Shown one piece after another: positions 1 through 7,167 of a stretch of 10,713 nt of DNA. A program made the position numbers and the translations under genes. Numbering within the stretch: the stretch's first letter is position 1; every line of letters begins with the position of its first letter. The stretch comes from CBDUMN01 sp965368335 (GTDB taxonomy: Bacteria; Pseudomonadota; Alphaproteobacteria; Rhodospirillales; JAPHRK01). The DNA is taken from contig CBDUMN010000110.1 in the NCBI GenBank assembly GCA_965368335.1, positions 1 to 10,713 of the forward strand, in the 5' to 3' direction. Under the pieces are notes generated by a model that searched no databases, was not told the origin of the DNA, and saw only the letters and a program-made list of their open reading frames with translations.

Positions 1-17
1 ACTTTGCTCCGGGGCCT

Positions 18-54
18 CAGAACACCTACAGCGGCGAAGCCGCTAAGGGTTCTG
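18..54 (-). other. Intergenic stem-loop just after tolB
   Basis: An imperfect hairpin begins three bases past the tolB stop codon in the direction of transcription. The inner arms 30-35 (AGCGGC) and 39-44 (GCCGCT) pair perfectly around a three-base loop. The outer arms 18-23 (CAGAAC) and 49-54 (GTTCTG) also pair perfectly, and most of the bases between them can pair. No T-run follows on the minus strand, so it does not look like a classical intrinsic terminator. As pal normally follows tolB, an intra-operon hairpin that tunes mRNA stability or partial termination is plausible, but that is inference. Confidence 0.5.
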
Positions 55-57
55 GGC

Positions 58-1392
58 TCAAGGGATGATCGGCGACCAGGCGGGGTCGGAGGCGTCGACC
101 GGGGTTTTGATTTCCCGTTCGTTGTAGCCGGTCAGGTCGATGGAGAAGATGCGGGTTTTGACCTCGCCTTTGTTGCCCACCGGGGTTTCGCGGAAGAACA
201 TCAAGACCCGTCCGTTGGGCGCCCAGGTCGGGGATTCGACCAAAAATCCCTTGGCCAGCAGGCGCTCGCCGGTGCCGTCGGGTTTCATCACGCCGATATA
301 GAAGGTGCCGTTGAGCATCTTGGTGAAGGCGATCAAGTCGCCGCGCGGCGACCAGACGGGCGTTGCGTAGCGGCCCTTGCCGTAGCTGATCCGCTTGACG
401 TTGCGGCCGTCGGAATCCATCACATAAATCTGCTGAGAGCCGCCGCGGTCCGAGTTGAAGGTCACCTGCGACCCATCCGGCGCGAAGCTCGGCGAGGTGT
501 CGATGGACGGATGGCGGGTCAACCGCTTGACCACCCGGGTGCGCAAATCCATGGAGTAGATTTCCGAGTTGCCGTCCTTGGCCATGCTCATGATCACCCC
601 ATTGCCGTCGGGTGAGAAACGCGGCGCGAAGGTCATGCCGGGGAAGTCGCCCAGCAACTCCTGGCGGCCCGTATCGATATTGAAAATATAGACCCGCGGG
701 ACGTTGCGGTAGAACGACATATAGGTGATTTCCTGAAGCGTCGGCGAGAAGCGCGGCGTCAGGACGAGTGAGGTGCCGTCAGTCAGGAAGCGGTGGTTTG
801 CGCCATCCTGATCCATGATCGCCAGCCGCTTAACCCGGCGCTTGGCCGAGCCGGACTCGGCGATATAGACGATGCGGGTGTCGAAGTAGCCTTCTTCGCC
901 GGTCATCCGCTTATAGATGGCGTCGGCGATGATATGGGCGACGCGCCGCCAATTGTCGGGGATGGTGAAATAGGCCAGCCCGATCATCTGCTGTTCGGCG
1001 AACACGTCCCACAGGCGGAACTCGACGCGCAGACGACCATCCTCGGCCATCTCGGTGCGGCCCTGGACCAAGGCCTGGGCGCTGATCACCCGCCAATCGC
1101 CAAACCGCGGAAGCGCGCCGATGGCCGTTTCATGCTGGATAAAGGCCCGCCGGTCGATGGGGCGGAACAGGCCGGAGCGCTCAAGGTCGGCCGCCACGAC
1201 GGAGGCGATGTTGGCCCCATAGGCGCTCTCGGCGGCGTTCGAGCCGATAAAGTTGGTCACCGCAATGGGCAGAGGCTCCACCTTGCCCTGAGTGATGTCG
1301 ATTTTCAGTTCGGCCTGGGCCGTCCCTACCGTCAGGAAGATCGCAACCAGCGCAAAGATCAAAACGCTCAAACGGTTTTTTCCAGTCATCAT
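58..1392 (-). CDS. tolB: Tol-Pal system periplasmic beta-propeller protein TolB
   Basis: TolB is the periplasmic component of the Tol-Pal system. It binds the lipoprotein Pal and is released by TolA during outer membrane constriction. The 444-residue product has a typical Sec signal peptide (basic start, hydrophobic core about residues 9-22, probable cleavage after AQA at 25-27). A TolB N-terminal domain follows (about 28-160). The six-bladed propeller (about 190-440) shows recurring blade motifs such as RFSPDG, SFAPDG, VWSPRG, TWAPNG and a final AWSP. Length matches the family. The start overlaps the tolA stop in an ATGA arrangement, implying translational coupling; a second ATG follows directly, so either may be used. 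An AGGGAG sequence lies about 11 bases upstream. It is the last complete gene of the minus-strand run, and pal is expected beyond the left edge. Confidence 0.97.
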   Translation of the reverse strand: MMTGKNRLSVLIFALVAIFLTVGTAQAELKIDITQGKVEPLPIAVTNFIGSNAAESAYGANIASVVAADLERSGLFRPIDRRAFIQHETAIGALPRFGDWRVISAQALVQGRTEMAEDGRLRVEFRLWDVFAEQQMIGLAYFTIPDNWRRVAHIIADAIYKRMTGEEGYFDTRIVYIAESGSAKRRVKRLAIMDQDGANHRFLTDGTSLVLTPRFSPTLQEITYMSFYRNVPRVYIFNIDTGRQELLGDFPGMTFAPRFSPDGNGVIMSMAKDGNSEIYSMDLRTRVVKRLTRHPSIDTSPSFAPDGSQVTFNSDRGGSQQIYVMDSDGRNVKRISYGKGRYATPVWSPRGDLIAFTKMLNGTFYIGVMKPDGTGERLLAKGFLVESPTWAPNGRVLMFFRETPVGNKGEVKTRIFSIDLTGYNEREIKTPVDASDPAWSPIIP

Positions 1393-2354
1393 TGGCCGAA
1401 CATCTCCCTGGGATTGAAACTCAACGTCATTGTTTTCCAGCGGTCGTATTTATCAAGTGGCAATTTGAACGGTTGGCAGCGCGGATTCAAGACCGCGCGC
1501 ATGGCGCTTTCCGCCGCCGTCCGGTAGAACCCGTCGCCCAGCATCCGCGCCGTGCTCAAATGGTCGGCCTTACGCACCGTGCCGTCCGGGTTCATGTGAA
1601 CGCGGATGTCGATCACCAGATTTTCCGCATCCTTAGCCCCGGCGGGCACATTCCAGCAGCGGGCGATCTGTTGGCGCACGGCGTCGATCTCGCTCAAAGT
1701 CAGCGGGCGCGAGGTATCCATGGGCTTGCTCGACGAAGCCAGCGCCTTGGCGATTTCATCCTCGAAGGCCTCTTCCTTCGACTTTTCCTTCTTCTCCAGC
1801 TCCTTCTTGGACACGGGCTTGGGGTCCCTCTTCTGAAGGTCCTTCAGCACCGAGCTCATGGAGGCCAGGAAGTCGGGCGGCTTGGGTTTTTTCTTCGGCT
1901 TCACCTGCGTCAGGCGATCCGGAGCCTTGGGCTTGGGTTTCGGCTTGGCTTCCGGTTCGGGCTTCGGCTCGGGCTTTTTCTTCACCTCTTTTTTCGGCTT
2001 GGGCTCGGGCGGCGGAATGGCAGCGATTTCTTCTTTGGGCTCCGGCTCGGGCGGGGCCTCGGGAGCGGGCTCGGGCGTCTCGGCCTGTTCCGGCGCGGGC
2101 GGCGGTGGCGGAGGCGGTGGAGCGGGCTTGGCTTCCGGCTTAGGCTCGGGCTTCGGTTCTTCCTTGGCCTGCTCTTCCGGCTTGGGCGCAGGCGGTGTTT
2201 CAGGCAGATTAGTTTCCTCGTCGACCGTCACCAACTCAACGATGATCGGCGGCTCGACCAGCAACTCGTCGTTCTTGAAAAACGGCAAGCCGAAGTAAGC
2301 GACGACGACAATCGCAATATGGAGCAAGGAAGAGACGAGGAAAGCAACCTTCAT
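1389..2354 (-). CDS. tolA: Cell envelope integrity protein TolA
   Basis: TolA is the trans-periplasmic arm that couples the TolQR proton motor to TolB/Pal. The 321-residue product has one N-terminal membrane helix (about 4-24) with S8 and H12 spaced as in the SxxxH motif that contacts TolQ in characterised TolA proteins. A long low-complexity Pro/Lys/Glu linker (about 52-160) includes eight consecutive prolines at 79-86. A charged helical stretch follows (about 165-205), then a C-terminal TolA/TonB-like domain (about 218-321). Cysteines 233 and 293 are suitably placed for the domain's disulfide. It is shorter than the roughly 420-residue E. coli protein, and its linker is proline-rich rather than Ala-rich helical, which resembles TonB. 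It starts three bases after the tolR stop. TonB was considered, but the tolR-tolA-tolB context decides. Confidence 0.95.
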   Translation of the reverse strand: MKVAFLVSSLLHIAIVVVAYFGLPFFKNDELLVEPPIIVELVTVDEETNLPETPPAPKPEEQAKEEPKPEPKPEAKPAPPPPPPPPAPEQAETPEPAPEAPPEPEPKEEIAAIPPPEPKPKKEVKKKPEPKPEPEAKPKPKPKAPDRLTQVKPKKKPKPPDFLASMSSVLKDLQKRDPKPVSKKELEKKEKSKEEAFEDEIAKALASSSKPMDTSRPLTLSEIDAVRQQIARCWNVPAGAKDAENLVIDIRVHMNPDGTVRKADHLSTARMLGDGFYRTAAESAMRAVLNPRCQPFKLPLDKYDRWKTMTLSFNPREMFGQ

Positions 2355-2357
2355 GGG

Positions 2358-2813
2358 TTAGCGGCCCTTGCCTTTCTCTTTCGGCAACTGAGCGACCATG
2401 GCGACCTTTTTGAAGCCCGCCTTGTTAACCGCTCCCATCACGGCCATGACGCGGCCGTAGTTGATCTCCTGATCGCCGCGCACGAAAATCCGCACATCCG
2501 GGTTGTTGCCGGTAATCGCGACAAGGCGCGGACCGAGACCGACCAGATCGATCTGAGTGTCCTGAATGTAGATTTTGCCTTCCTTATCGACCGTCACCGA
2601 AATGGGCTCGTCCTGGCCTTGAATGACCGAGGCCTTGGTTTTGGGAAGGTCGACCTCGACGCCAACGGTCAGCAGCGGGGCAGTGACCATAAAGATCACC
2701 AGCAGCACCAGCATGACATCGACCATTGGAGTAACGTTGATATCGGCCATTGGGCGATAGGCTCTCCGCCTCCCGACCCGGCTACCGCCGCCACCTTGCA
2801 GTGAACCTCCCAT
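2358..2813 (-). CDS. tolR: Tol-Pal proton channel subunit TolR
   Basis: TolR is an ExbD/TolR-family inner membrane protein that with TolQ forms the proton-driven motor energising TolA. The 151-residue product has a glycine/arginine-rich cytoplasmic N-terminus (1-21). The conserved INVTPMVDVMLVLLVIFMV segment follows, in which Asp32 is the membrane aspartate equivalent to the essential Asp of E. coli TolR. A periplasmic domain of about 100 residues completes it. The start lies two bases beyond the tolQ stop with no convincing Shine-Dalgarno, so translation is probably coupled to tolQ. The Gly-rich N-terminus followed by an RRR cluster is usual for alphaproteobacterial TolR, which supports this start. 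ExbD is the alternative, but the flanking tolQ and tolA settle it. Confidence 0.97.
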   Translation of the reverse strand: MGGSLQGGGGSRVGRRRAYRPMADINVTPMVDVMLVLLVIFMVTAPLLTVGVEVDLPKTKASVIQGQDEPISVTVDKEGKIYIQDTQIDLVGLGPRLVAITGNNPDVRIFVRGDQEINYGRVMAVMGAVNKAGFKKVAMVAQLPKEKGKGR

Positions 2814-2815
2814 GG

Positions 2816-3598
2816 TTAACTACGGTCCCATTCACGGAAGGCGCTCTGGCTTTCCTGGCTTTGGACCGGGGCGGAAGATTCCGACGACATTTCCATCTGA
2901 CGGGACAGGATGGCCGAAAACTCCCCGGCGAAGGTTTCGAGCCGCGAAGCGTAACGGTCGAGATCGCGGGAAATCTTGTTAAAGGCGACCACTGCGGGAA
3001 TAGCGGCGACCAGCCCCAAAGCCGTGGCGAACAAGGCCTCAGCGATGCCTGGCGCGACGACGGCCAGGCTGGTGTTTTTGGTCGTTGCGATGGCCTGGAA
3101 GCTGTTCATGATCCCCCAGACGGTGCCGAACAGGCCGATAAACGGCGCTGTCGAGCCGGTCGAGGCGAGGAAGGTCATGTAACGCTCGACCTGATCCATC
3201 TCGCGGGCCACGGTAATTTGCATCACCCGGTCGATCCGCGCGGCCATTCCGGCGCGCATTTCACTGGAGCCCCCCTGATGGCCGCGCCGCCATTCGCGCA
3301 TGGCGCGGGAGAAAACCGCCGACATGGGGTCTTTCGGCGCAGCGCCGATCCTGTCGTAAAGTTCTTCCAAGGGGCTGCCGGACCAAAAGGAGCTTTCAAA
3401 CTGGGTCGCCCGAGCATTCAGGCGGCGCAGCTTAAAGGTTTTGTTGAAAATAATCGCCCAACACCAGATGGAAGCGATAACCAGCACCGCCATGACGATT
3501 TTGACCACGAGATCGGCCCGCAAAAACAGACCGATCATGGACAGATCGTTGCTGACCGACCCGGCCAGAGCCGCAGCTTCGACTACGTTGTTCTCCAT
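2816..3598 (-). CDS. tolQ: Tol-Pal proton channel subunit TolQ
   Basis: TolQ is a MotA/TolQ/ExbB-family inner membrane protein whose pentamer surrounds a TolR dimer and forms the proton path. The 260-residue product has three predicted membrane helices (about 29-51, 142-168 and 179-206), with a large cytoplasmic loop between the first two. The family signature is visible: STAPFIGLFGTVWGIM (148-164) and EALFATALGL (187-196), including the conserved Thr and Gly residues. The C-terminal tail (about 235-260) is Ser/Gln-rich and probably cytoplasmic. Upstream, GAGGAG and AGGA sequences lie 12 and 3 bases before the ATG. A 48-nt gap separates it from ybgC, the largest gap between ruvC and tolB, so a minor internal promoter is possible there although I see no clear one. 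Confidence 0.97.
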   Translation of the reverse strand: MENNVVEAAALAGSVSNDLSMIGLFLRADLVVKIVMAVLVIASIWCWAIIFNKTFKLRRLNARATQFESSFWSGSPLEELYDRIGAAPKDPMSAVFSRAMREWRRGHQGGSSEMRAGMAARIDRVMQITVAREMDQVERYMTFLASTGSTAPFIGLFGTVWGIMNSFQAIATTKNTSLAVVAPGIAEALFATALGLVAAIPAVVAFNKISRDLDRYASRLETFAGEFSAILSRQMEMSSESSAPVQSQESQSAFREWDRS

Positions 3599-3646
3599 AC
3601 TTCCTATCCGCTCCTCAACTTCAAAGATGCCCGCCGACCATTGGTG

Positions 3647-4063
3647 TCAGCTTGCCGTAATCAGTTCGTCCAACGGTCCCTTGACCGACTTTGGGATGCG
3701 CACCGGCTTGCCGCTCTCGTGCATGCAGGCGACCCGCACCTTAACCCGCACCAATTCTTCGCCGTCACGCGAAATGGACTGCTCCATATTGAGGCTTGCG
3801 CCTTTCACATCCGTTACCCAGGTGCGCACTTCGATAAAATCGTTCAGCCGCGCCGGTTTGAAGTAATCCACCTCGGCATGCCGGATGGCGAAATCCAGTT
3901 TGTCGCTTTCCTTCAAATCACGCAGATGAATGCCCGCCTTGCCGAGCATCTCCGTCCGTCCGCGTTCGGCGAACCGCAGGTAATTGGCATAGTAGACAAT
4001 TCCCGCCGCATCGGTGTCTTCGTAATAGACTCGGATGGGCATAACGTGGAACTTGCCCTCCAT
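3647..4063 (-). CDS. ybgC: YbgC-family acyl-CoA thioesterase of the tol-pal cluster
   Basis: YbgC is a hotdog-fold thioesterase acting on acyl-CoA or acyl-ACP. It is almost always encoded beside tolQRAB-pal, although it is not essential for Tol function. The 138-residue product carries the family motif YYEDTDAAGIVYYANYLRF (13-31) with the catalytic aspartate at residue 18. I chose the ATG at 4063 because it follows an AGAGG Shine-Dalgarno by four bases, lies seven bases after the ruvB stop, and gives the usual family length. The same frame stays open to an ATG at 4153 inside ruvB, but that 30-residue extension is unlike the family. A later ATG at 4042 would also keep the domain. The substrate cannot be told from sequence. 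Confidence 0.93.
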   Translation of the reverse strand: MEGKFHVMPIRVYYEDTDAAGIVYYANYLRFAERGRTEMLGKAGIHLRDLKESDKLDFAIRHAEVDYFKPARLNDFIEVRTWVTDVKGASLNMEQSISRDGEELVRVKVRVACMHESGKPVRIPKSVKGPLDELITAS

Positions 4064-4070
4064 CTTGCCT

Positions 4071-5120
4071 CTAATCGGCATCGGGCCCTCCATCTCCATT
4101 GAACAAATCGGGCATTTCGCGCCCTTTCGGCGGGTTGAGCCCCAAATGTTCATAGGCTTTGTCCGCCAGCATTCGCCCGCGTGGCGTCCGCATCAGCAAA
4201 CCCATTTGAATGAGGTAAGGCTCGATCACCTCTTCAATGGTGTCGCGCTGCTCGGAAAGAGCGGCGGCCATGGTCTCCACACCGACCGGCCCGCCGCGAT
4301 AGTTTTCGGCAATGCAGCTCAGATATCGGCGGTCCATGGCGTCGAGCCCGATCTTATCGACCTCCAGGCGATTGAGCGCCCCATCGGCGACTTCTGAATC
4401 AATGGGCGTATGACCGGAAACGGCGGCGAAATCGCGCACCCGGCGCAGCAATCGACCGGCCACGCGCGGCGTCCCGCGCGAGCGACGGGCCACTTCATGG
4501 GCCCCATCTTCGGTCATCTCGGCCCCGAGCACATCCGCGCCACGCCGAACGATACCGACCAGTTCTTCCTCGCTATAGAAGTTGAGCCGCGTCGGAATGC
4601 CGAAGCGGTCGCGCAGGGGCGTGGTGATCAGGCCCGAGCGTGTGGTCGCGCCGACCAGCGTAAAGGGATTGAGATCGATGCGGATCGACCGCGCCGCAGG
4701 GCCTTCGCCAATGATGAGATCCAACTGAAAATCCTCCATGGCGGGATAAAGCACCTCTTCTATGGCAGGACTAAGGCGGTGGATTTCATCGATAAACAGC
4801 ACATCACGCGGTTCCAGATTGGTCAGCAGCGCGGCCAAGTCGCCCGCCTTGGCCAACACCGGCCCCGAGGTGGCGCGGAAATTGACGCCCAACTCGCGGG
4901 CGACGATCTGGGCCAGGGTCGTTTTGCCGAGCCCCGGCGGCCCGTAGAGCAACACATGGTCCATGGCCTCGCCGCGCGTCCTGGCGGCTTCGATGAAGAC
5001 CCGAAGGTTTTCGCAGGCCTTGCGCTGTCCGGTGAAGTCGTCGAGCGACAAGGGACGAAGAGAACCTTCTCCGGTATCGCTTTCGCCCTGTTGGGGCCTG
5101 ATGATGCGGTCTTCTTCCAT
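4071..5120 (-). CDS. ruvB: Holliday junction branch migration helicase RuvB
   Basis: RuvB is the AAA+ hexameric motor that, loaded by RuvA, drives branch migration of Holliday junctions. The 349-residue product shows Walker A GPPGLGKTT (60-68), Walker B VLFIDE (107-112), sensor 1 GATTR (157-161), the arginine finger in TPLRDRFG (Arg170), and sensor 2 in the GTPRVAGRLLRR segment. The C-terminal winged-helix DNA-binding domain ends in the GREMPDLF-type tail. Length fits the family. It starts three bases after the ruvA stop (TAG) and ends seven bases before ybgC. The ruvC-ruvA-ruvB order gives a complete resolvasome, and no LexA box is evident upstream because there is essentially no spacer. Confidence 0.98.
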   Translation of the reverse strand: MEEDRIIRPQQGESDTGEGSLRPLSLDDFTGQRKACENLRVFIEAARTRGEAMDHVLLYGPPGLGKTTLAQIVARELGVNFRATSGPVLAKAGDLAALLTNLEPRDVLFIDEIHRLSPAIEEVLYPAMEDFQLDLIIGEGPAARSIRIDLNPFTLVGATTRSGLITTPLRDRFGIPTRLNFYSEEELVGIVRRGADVLGAEMTEDGAHEVARRSRGTPRVAGRLLRRVRDFAAVSGHTPIDSEVADGALNRLEVDKIGLDAMDRRYLSCIAENYRGGPVGVETMAAALSEQRDTIEEVIEPYLIQMGLLMRTPRGRMLADKAYEHLGLNPPKGREMPDLFNGDGGPDAD

Positions 5121-5123
5121 GAC

Positions 5124-5753
5124 CTAAAGCCCCTTGGGGGCCAGCTCTTTGAGGCCCTCCCTGATCAAGGCGTCCACCGTCGCGCCGTCTCCCAAGGCTT
5201 GCGCTGCTTTGGCGACTGCAGCCAAGGCCTCGCTACGACCATAACCCAGATTGACCAGAGCCGAAGCGGCCTCGGCCGTATCGCTACCGGCTGTCGGCGC
5301 AGTCGTCGCGCCGCCTTTCCCCTCCAGCCCCGCCACGGGGCCAAGCGCCAGGGCGCCGATCTTGTCTTTCAATTCATTGAGAATGCGAGTCGCCACTTTG
5401 GGGCCGACGCCATTGGCCCGCGTCACCGCCGCCTTATCCTGAGCGGCGATGGCCTGCATCAATTGATCGGGCGGCAGAATGCTCAAGATCGCCAAGCCGA
5501 CCTTCGAACCCACACCCTGCACCGTGGTCAACAGGCGAAACCAATCGCGCTCGGCGGTATCGATAAACCCGTAGAGATGAATGTGGTCTTCGCGCACATG
5601 GGTTTCCGTTTCCACGGTCACCGCCTCGCCGACACCGGGCAACCGCGAAAGGGTGCGCGACGAACAGAACACCCGGTAGCCGACGCCATTGACATCAATC
5701 ACCGCCCAGTCGTCACCGGCCGAATCGAGAATGCCCTTGAGCTTGGAAATCAT
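5124..5753 (-). CDS. ruvA: Holliday junction branch migration protein RuvA
   Basis: RuvA tetramers bind the four-way junction and recruit RuvB. The 209-residue product begins MISKLKGIL, as in the family. It has an N-terminal OB-fold (1-64) and two helix-hairpin-helix motifs (about 71-91 with TTVQGVGSKVG, and 106-126 with ANGVGPKVA). A Gly/Ala/Thr-rich flexible linker follows (about 136-158), then the RuvB-binding domain III (about 159-205). The frame is open further upstream to 5822 inside ruvC, but the ATG at 5753 matches the family N-terminus and overlaps the ruvC stop in an ATGA arrangement, so that start is preferred and implies coupled translation. Confidence 0.97.
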   Translation of the reverse strand: MISKLKGILDSAGDDWAVIDVNGVGYRVFCSSRTLSRLPGVGEAVTVETETHVREDHIHLYGFIDTAERDWFRLLTTVQGVGSKVGLAILSILPPDQLMQAIAAQDKAAVTRANGVGPKVATRILNELKDKIGALALGPVAGLEGKGGATTAPTAGSDTAEAASALVNLGYGRSEALAAVAKAAQALGDGATVDALIREGLKELAPKGL

Positions 5754-6265
5754 GCGCCGCCTCCTGCTGCGGTCTTGGCCCGCCCCCAGACCGAATGGGT
5801 CGCCCGATGGTGAGCATGACAAACCGCCACGGCCAATGCGTCCGCGGCGTCGGCTGTCGCCAGTTCACAGCCCGGCAACAGAGTGCGCATCATCATCTTG
5901 ACCTGTTCCTTATCGGCGTGTCCGGTGCCCACGGTGGATTTTTTGATCAGGTTGGCCGAATACTCGGCCACCGGCAGTCCCATTCGTGCAGGCACCAGCA
6001 GAACGATCCCCCGGGCATGGCCCAATTTCAGGGTCGAGCCGGGGTTTTTGTTGAGAAAGGTTTCTTCGACGGCGGCTTCATCGGGGGTGTAGCGCTCGAT
6101 GATCGCCGCCAAACCGTCATAAAGCTGAACGAGACGTTCGGCGAGGGGGAGCTTGCCGTTAGTCTTGACCGCACCATCGGCAACATGACGCAGGCGGTTG
6201 CCGTCAACTTCAATGACGCCCCAACCGGAAACTTGAAGTCCAGGGTCCAGCCCAAGAAGCCTCAT
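5750..6265 (-). CDS. ruvC: Crossover junction endodeoxyribonuclease RuvC
   Basis: RuvC is the dimeric, metal-dependent resolvase that cuts Holliday junctions after RuvAB branch migration. The 171-residue product starts MRLLGLDPGL. The four acidic catalytic residues of the RNase H-like fold are all visible: Asp7, Glu67 (in AVEETF), Asp139 and Asp142 (in ADAADALAVAVCH). Length is typical, with a short basic C-terminal tail. A purine-rich GGGGAGGGGG stretch precedes the ATG by about 11 bases. The gene lies 30 bases after yebC and overlaps ruvA by four bases, so the enzyme is probably co-expressed with its motor. Confidence 0.97.
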   Translation of the reverse strand: MRLLGLDPGLQVSGWGVIEVDGNRLRHVADGAVKTNGKLPLAERLVQLYDGLAAIIERYTPDEAAVEETFLNKNPGSTLKLGHARGIVLLVPARMGLPVAEYSANLIKKSTVGTGHADKEQVKMMMRTLLPGCELATADAADALAVAVCHAHHRATHSVWGRAKTAAGGGA

Positions 6266-6295
6266 GCCCGCTATGGCCCCCTCCCCTTACGAAAT

Positions 6296-7045
6296 TTAAG
6301 AACTCAGCTTCGCCATAACCTCGTCGGAAACCTCGAAGTTGGACGAAACGCGCTGTACGTCGTCATTGTCTTCCAAAACATCGATCAGTTTCAGGATGGA
6401 AGACGCCTTGTCTTCATCCACTTCGGTCGTCGTTTGCGGTTTCCAATCGAGCCGCGCCTCTTCCGGCTCACCGAACTTCTCAACCAGCGCCTCTTGCATC
6501 GTATTGAGATCGTCCGGCTCACAGATGATTTCGTGACCGCTGTCATCCGACGCCACATCGGTCGCGCCTGCTTCCAGAGCGACCTCGAACAACTCGTCAT
6601 GGTCGGCTTTGTCGGCGGGGTAGTAGACCAGACCGACGCGGTCGAACATGAAGGCCACCGAACCGCTTTCGCCGAGGTTACCGCCGTGCTTGGTAAAGGC
6701 GGCGCGCACTTCCGAGGCGCTGCGGTTACGGTTGTCGGTCAGCACATCAACGATAATCGCGACGCCGCCCGGGCCGTATCCTTCATAACGGATTTCATCG
6801 AAGTTGGTGCCGTCGTCGCCACCCGCCCCTTTCTTGATCGCCCGCTCGATGTTGTCTTTGGGCATATTCTTGGCGCGAGCCGCTGCAATCGCGCCGCGCA
6901 AACGCGGATTGTCATTGGGGTCGGGAATGCCCATTTTGGCCGCGACCATAATTTCGCGCGCCAACTTGGCGAATTCCTTGGCGCGCTTCTTATCCTGCGC
7001 ACCCTTACGGTACATAATATTCTTAAATTGGGAATGACCGGCCAT
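6296..7045 (-). CDS. yebC: YebC/TACO1-family protein
   Basis: This 249-residue product is a full-length member of the YebC/PmpR/TACO1 family. It has the diagnostic N-terminus MAGHSQFKNI followed by a lysine-rich helix (12-37), the NMPKDNIERAIKKG segment (about 60-73), the YEGYGPGGVAIIVD strand (about 87-100), and the acidic C-terminal domain. Family members have been described as DNA-binding transcriptional regulators. More recently bacterial YebC and mitochondrial TACO1 have been linked to helping ribosomes through proline-rich stretches. Which role applies here cannot be read from sequence. A GAAGAG Shine-Dalgarno lies two bases before the ATG. The yebC-ruvC link is widespread in proteobacteria. 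It appears to head the yebC-ruvCAB-ybgC-tolQRAB run, with a 122-nt gap before it. Confidence 0.96.
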   Translation of the reverse strand: MAGHSQFKNIMYRKGAQDKKRAKEFAKLAREIMVAAKMGIPDPNDNPRLRGAIAAARAKNMPKDNIERAIKKGAGGDDGTNFDEIRYEGYGPGGVAIIVDVLTDNRNRSASEVRAAFTKHGGNLGESGSVAFMFDRVGLVYYPADKADHDELFEVALEAGATDVASDDSGHEIICEPDDLNTMQEALVEKFGEPEEARLDWKPQTTTEVDEDKASSILKLIDVLEDNDDVQRVSSNFEVSDEVMAKLSS

Positions 7046-7167
7046 AACTCTTCACTTGGATTTTGGTAAGAAAATAGGGTCCACGCGGCAGCTGCATCGG
7101 CAACGCCATCGCCAACGTTAGCCGCAACATAAATGAGTCGCCGCCGAAGGGAAAGCCCCGCTTCGGC
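7046..7167 (-). other. Spacer between the HerA-like gene and yebC
   Basis: The 122-nt spacer holds three things. A perfect 7-bp stem-loop (arms 7143-7149 and 7161-7167, 11-base loop) lies directly against the stop codon of the HerA-like gene. No T-run follows on the minus strand, so it is not a textbook terminator. Three adjacent 12-nt near-repeats lie at 7095-7106, 7107-7118 and 7119-7130; the first two differ at only two positions, and the third is more diverged. A 35-codon open frame (7130 down to 7023) begins with ATG TTG CGG and runs into the first codons of yebC. A promoter for yebC would be expected here, but I see only a weak TATTTT -10-like element at about 7070-7075 without a good -35 box. 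Confidence 0.4.
7143..7167 (-). other. Stem-loop abutting the stop of the HerA-like gene
   Basis: The arms GCCGAAG (7143-7149) and CTTCGGC (7161-7167) are exact reverse complements around an 11-base loop that can add one or two G:C pairs. On the minus strand it begins with the base after the TGA stop. Such a position is common for 3'-end protecting or terminating hairpins. The missing U-tract means it could at most be a weak or Rho-assisted end, so read-through into yebC remains possible. Confidence 0.5.

Noticed and set aside
1392..2804. A 470-codon open frame antisense to tolA and tolR
   Set aside because: It is the mirror of the low-complexity Pro/Lys/Glu coding sequence and gives a Gly/Leu/Arg repeat protein. 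The opposite strand encodes clear TolA and TolR.
4064..4153. A 30-residue upstream extension of ybgC
   Set aside because: It lies within ruvB, is unlike YbgC N-termini, and a good Shine-Dalgarno precedes the ATG at 4063.
5754..5822. A 23-residue upstream extension of ruvA
   Set aside because: RuvA proteins begin MISKLKG or similar, and the ATG at 5753 forms the ATGA overlap with ruvC.
2750..7069. A chain of long plus-strand open frames (2750-4102, 4410-5813, 5795-7069) opposite the tol and ruv genes
   Set aside because: These are antisense shadows produced by G+C-rich codon use. They have no family motifs or ribosome binding sites, while the minus strand carries unmistakable core genes.
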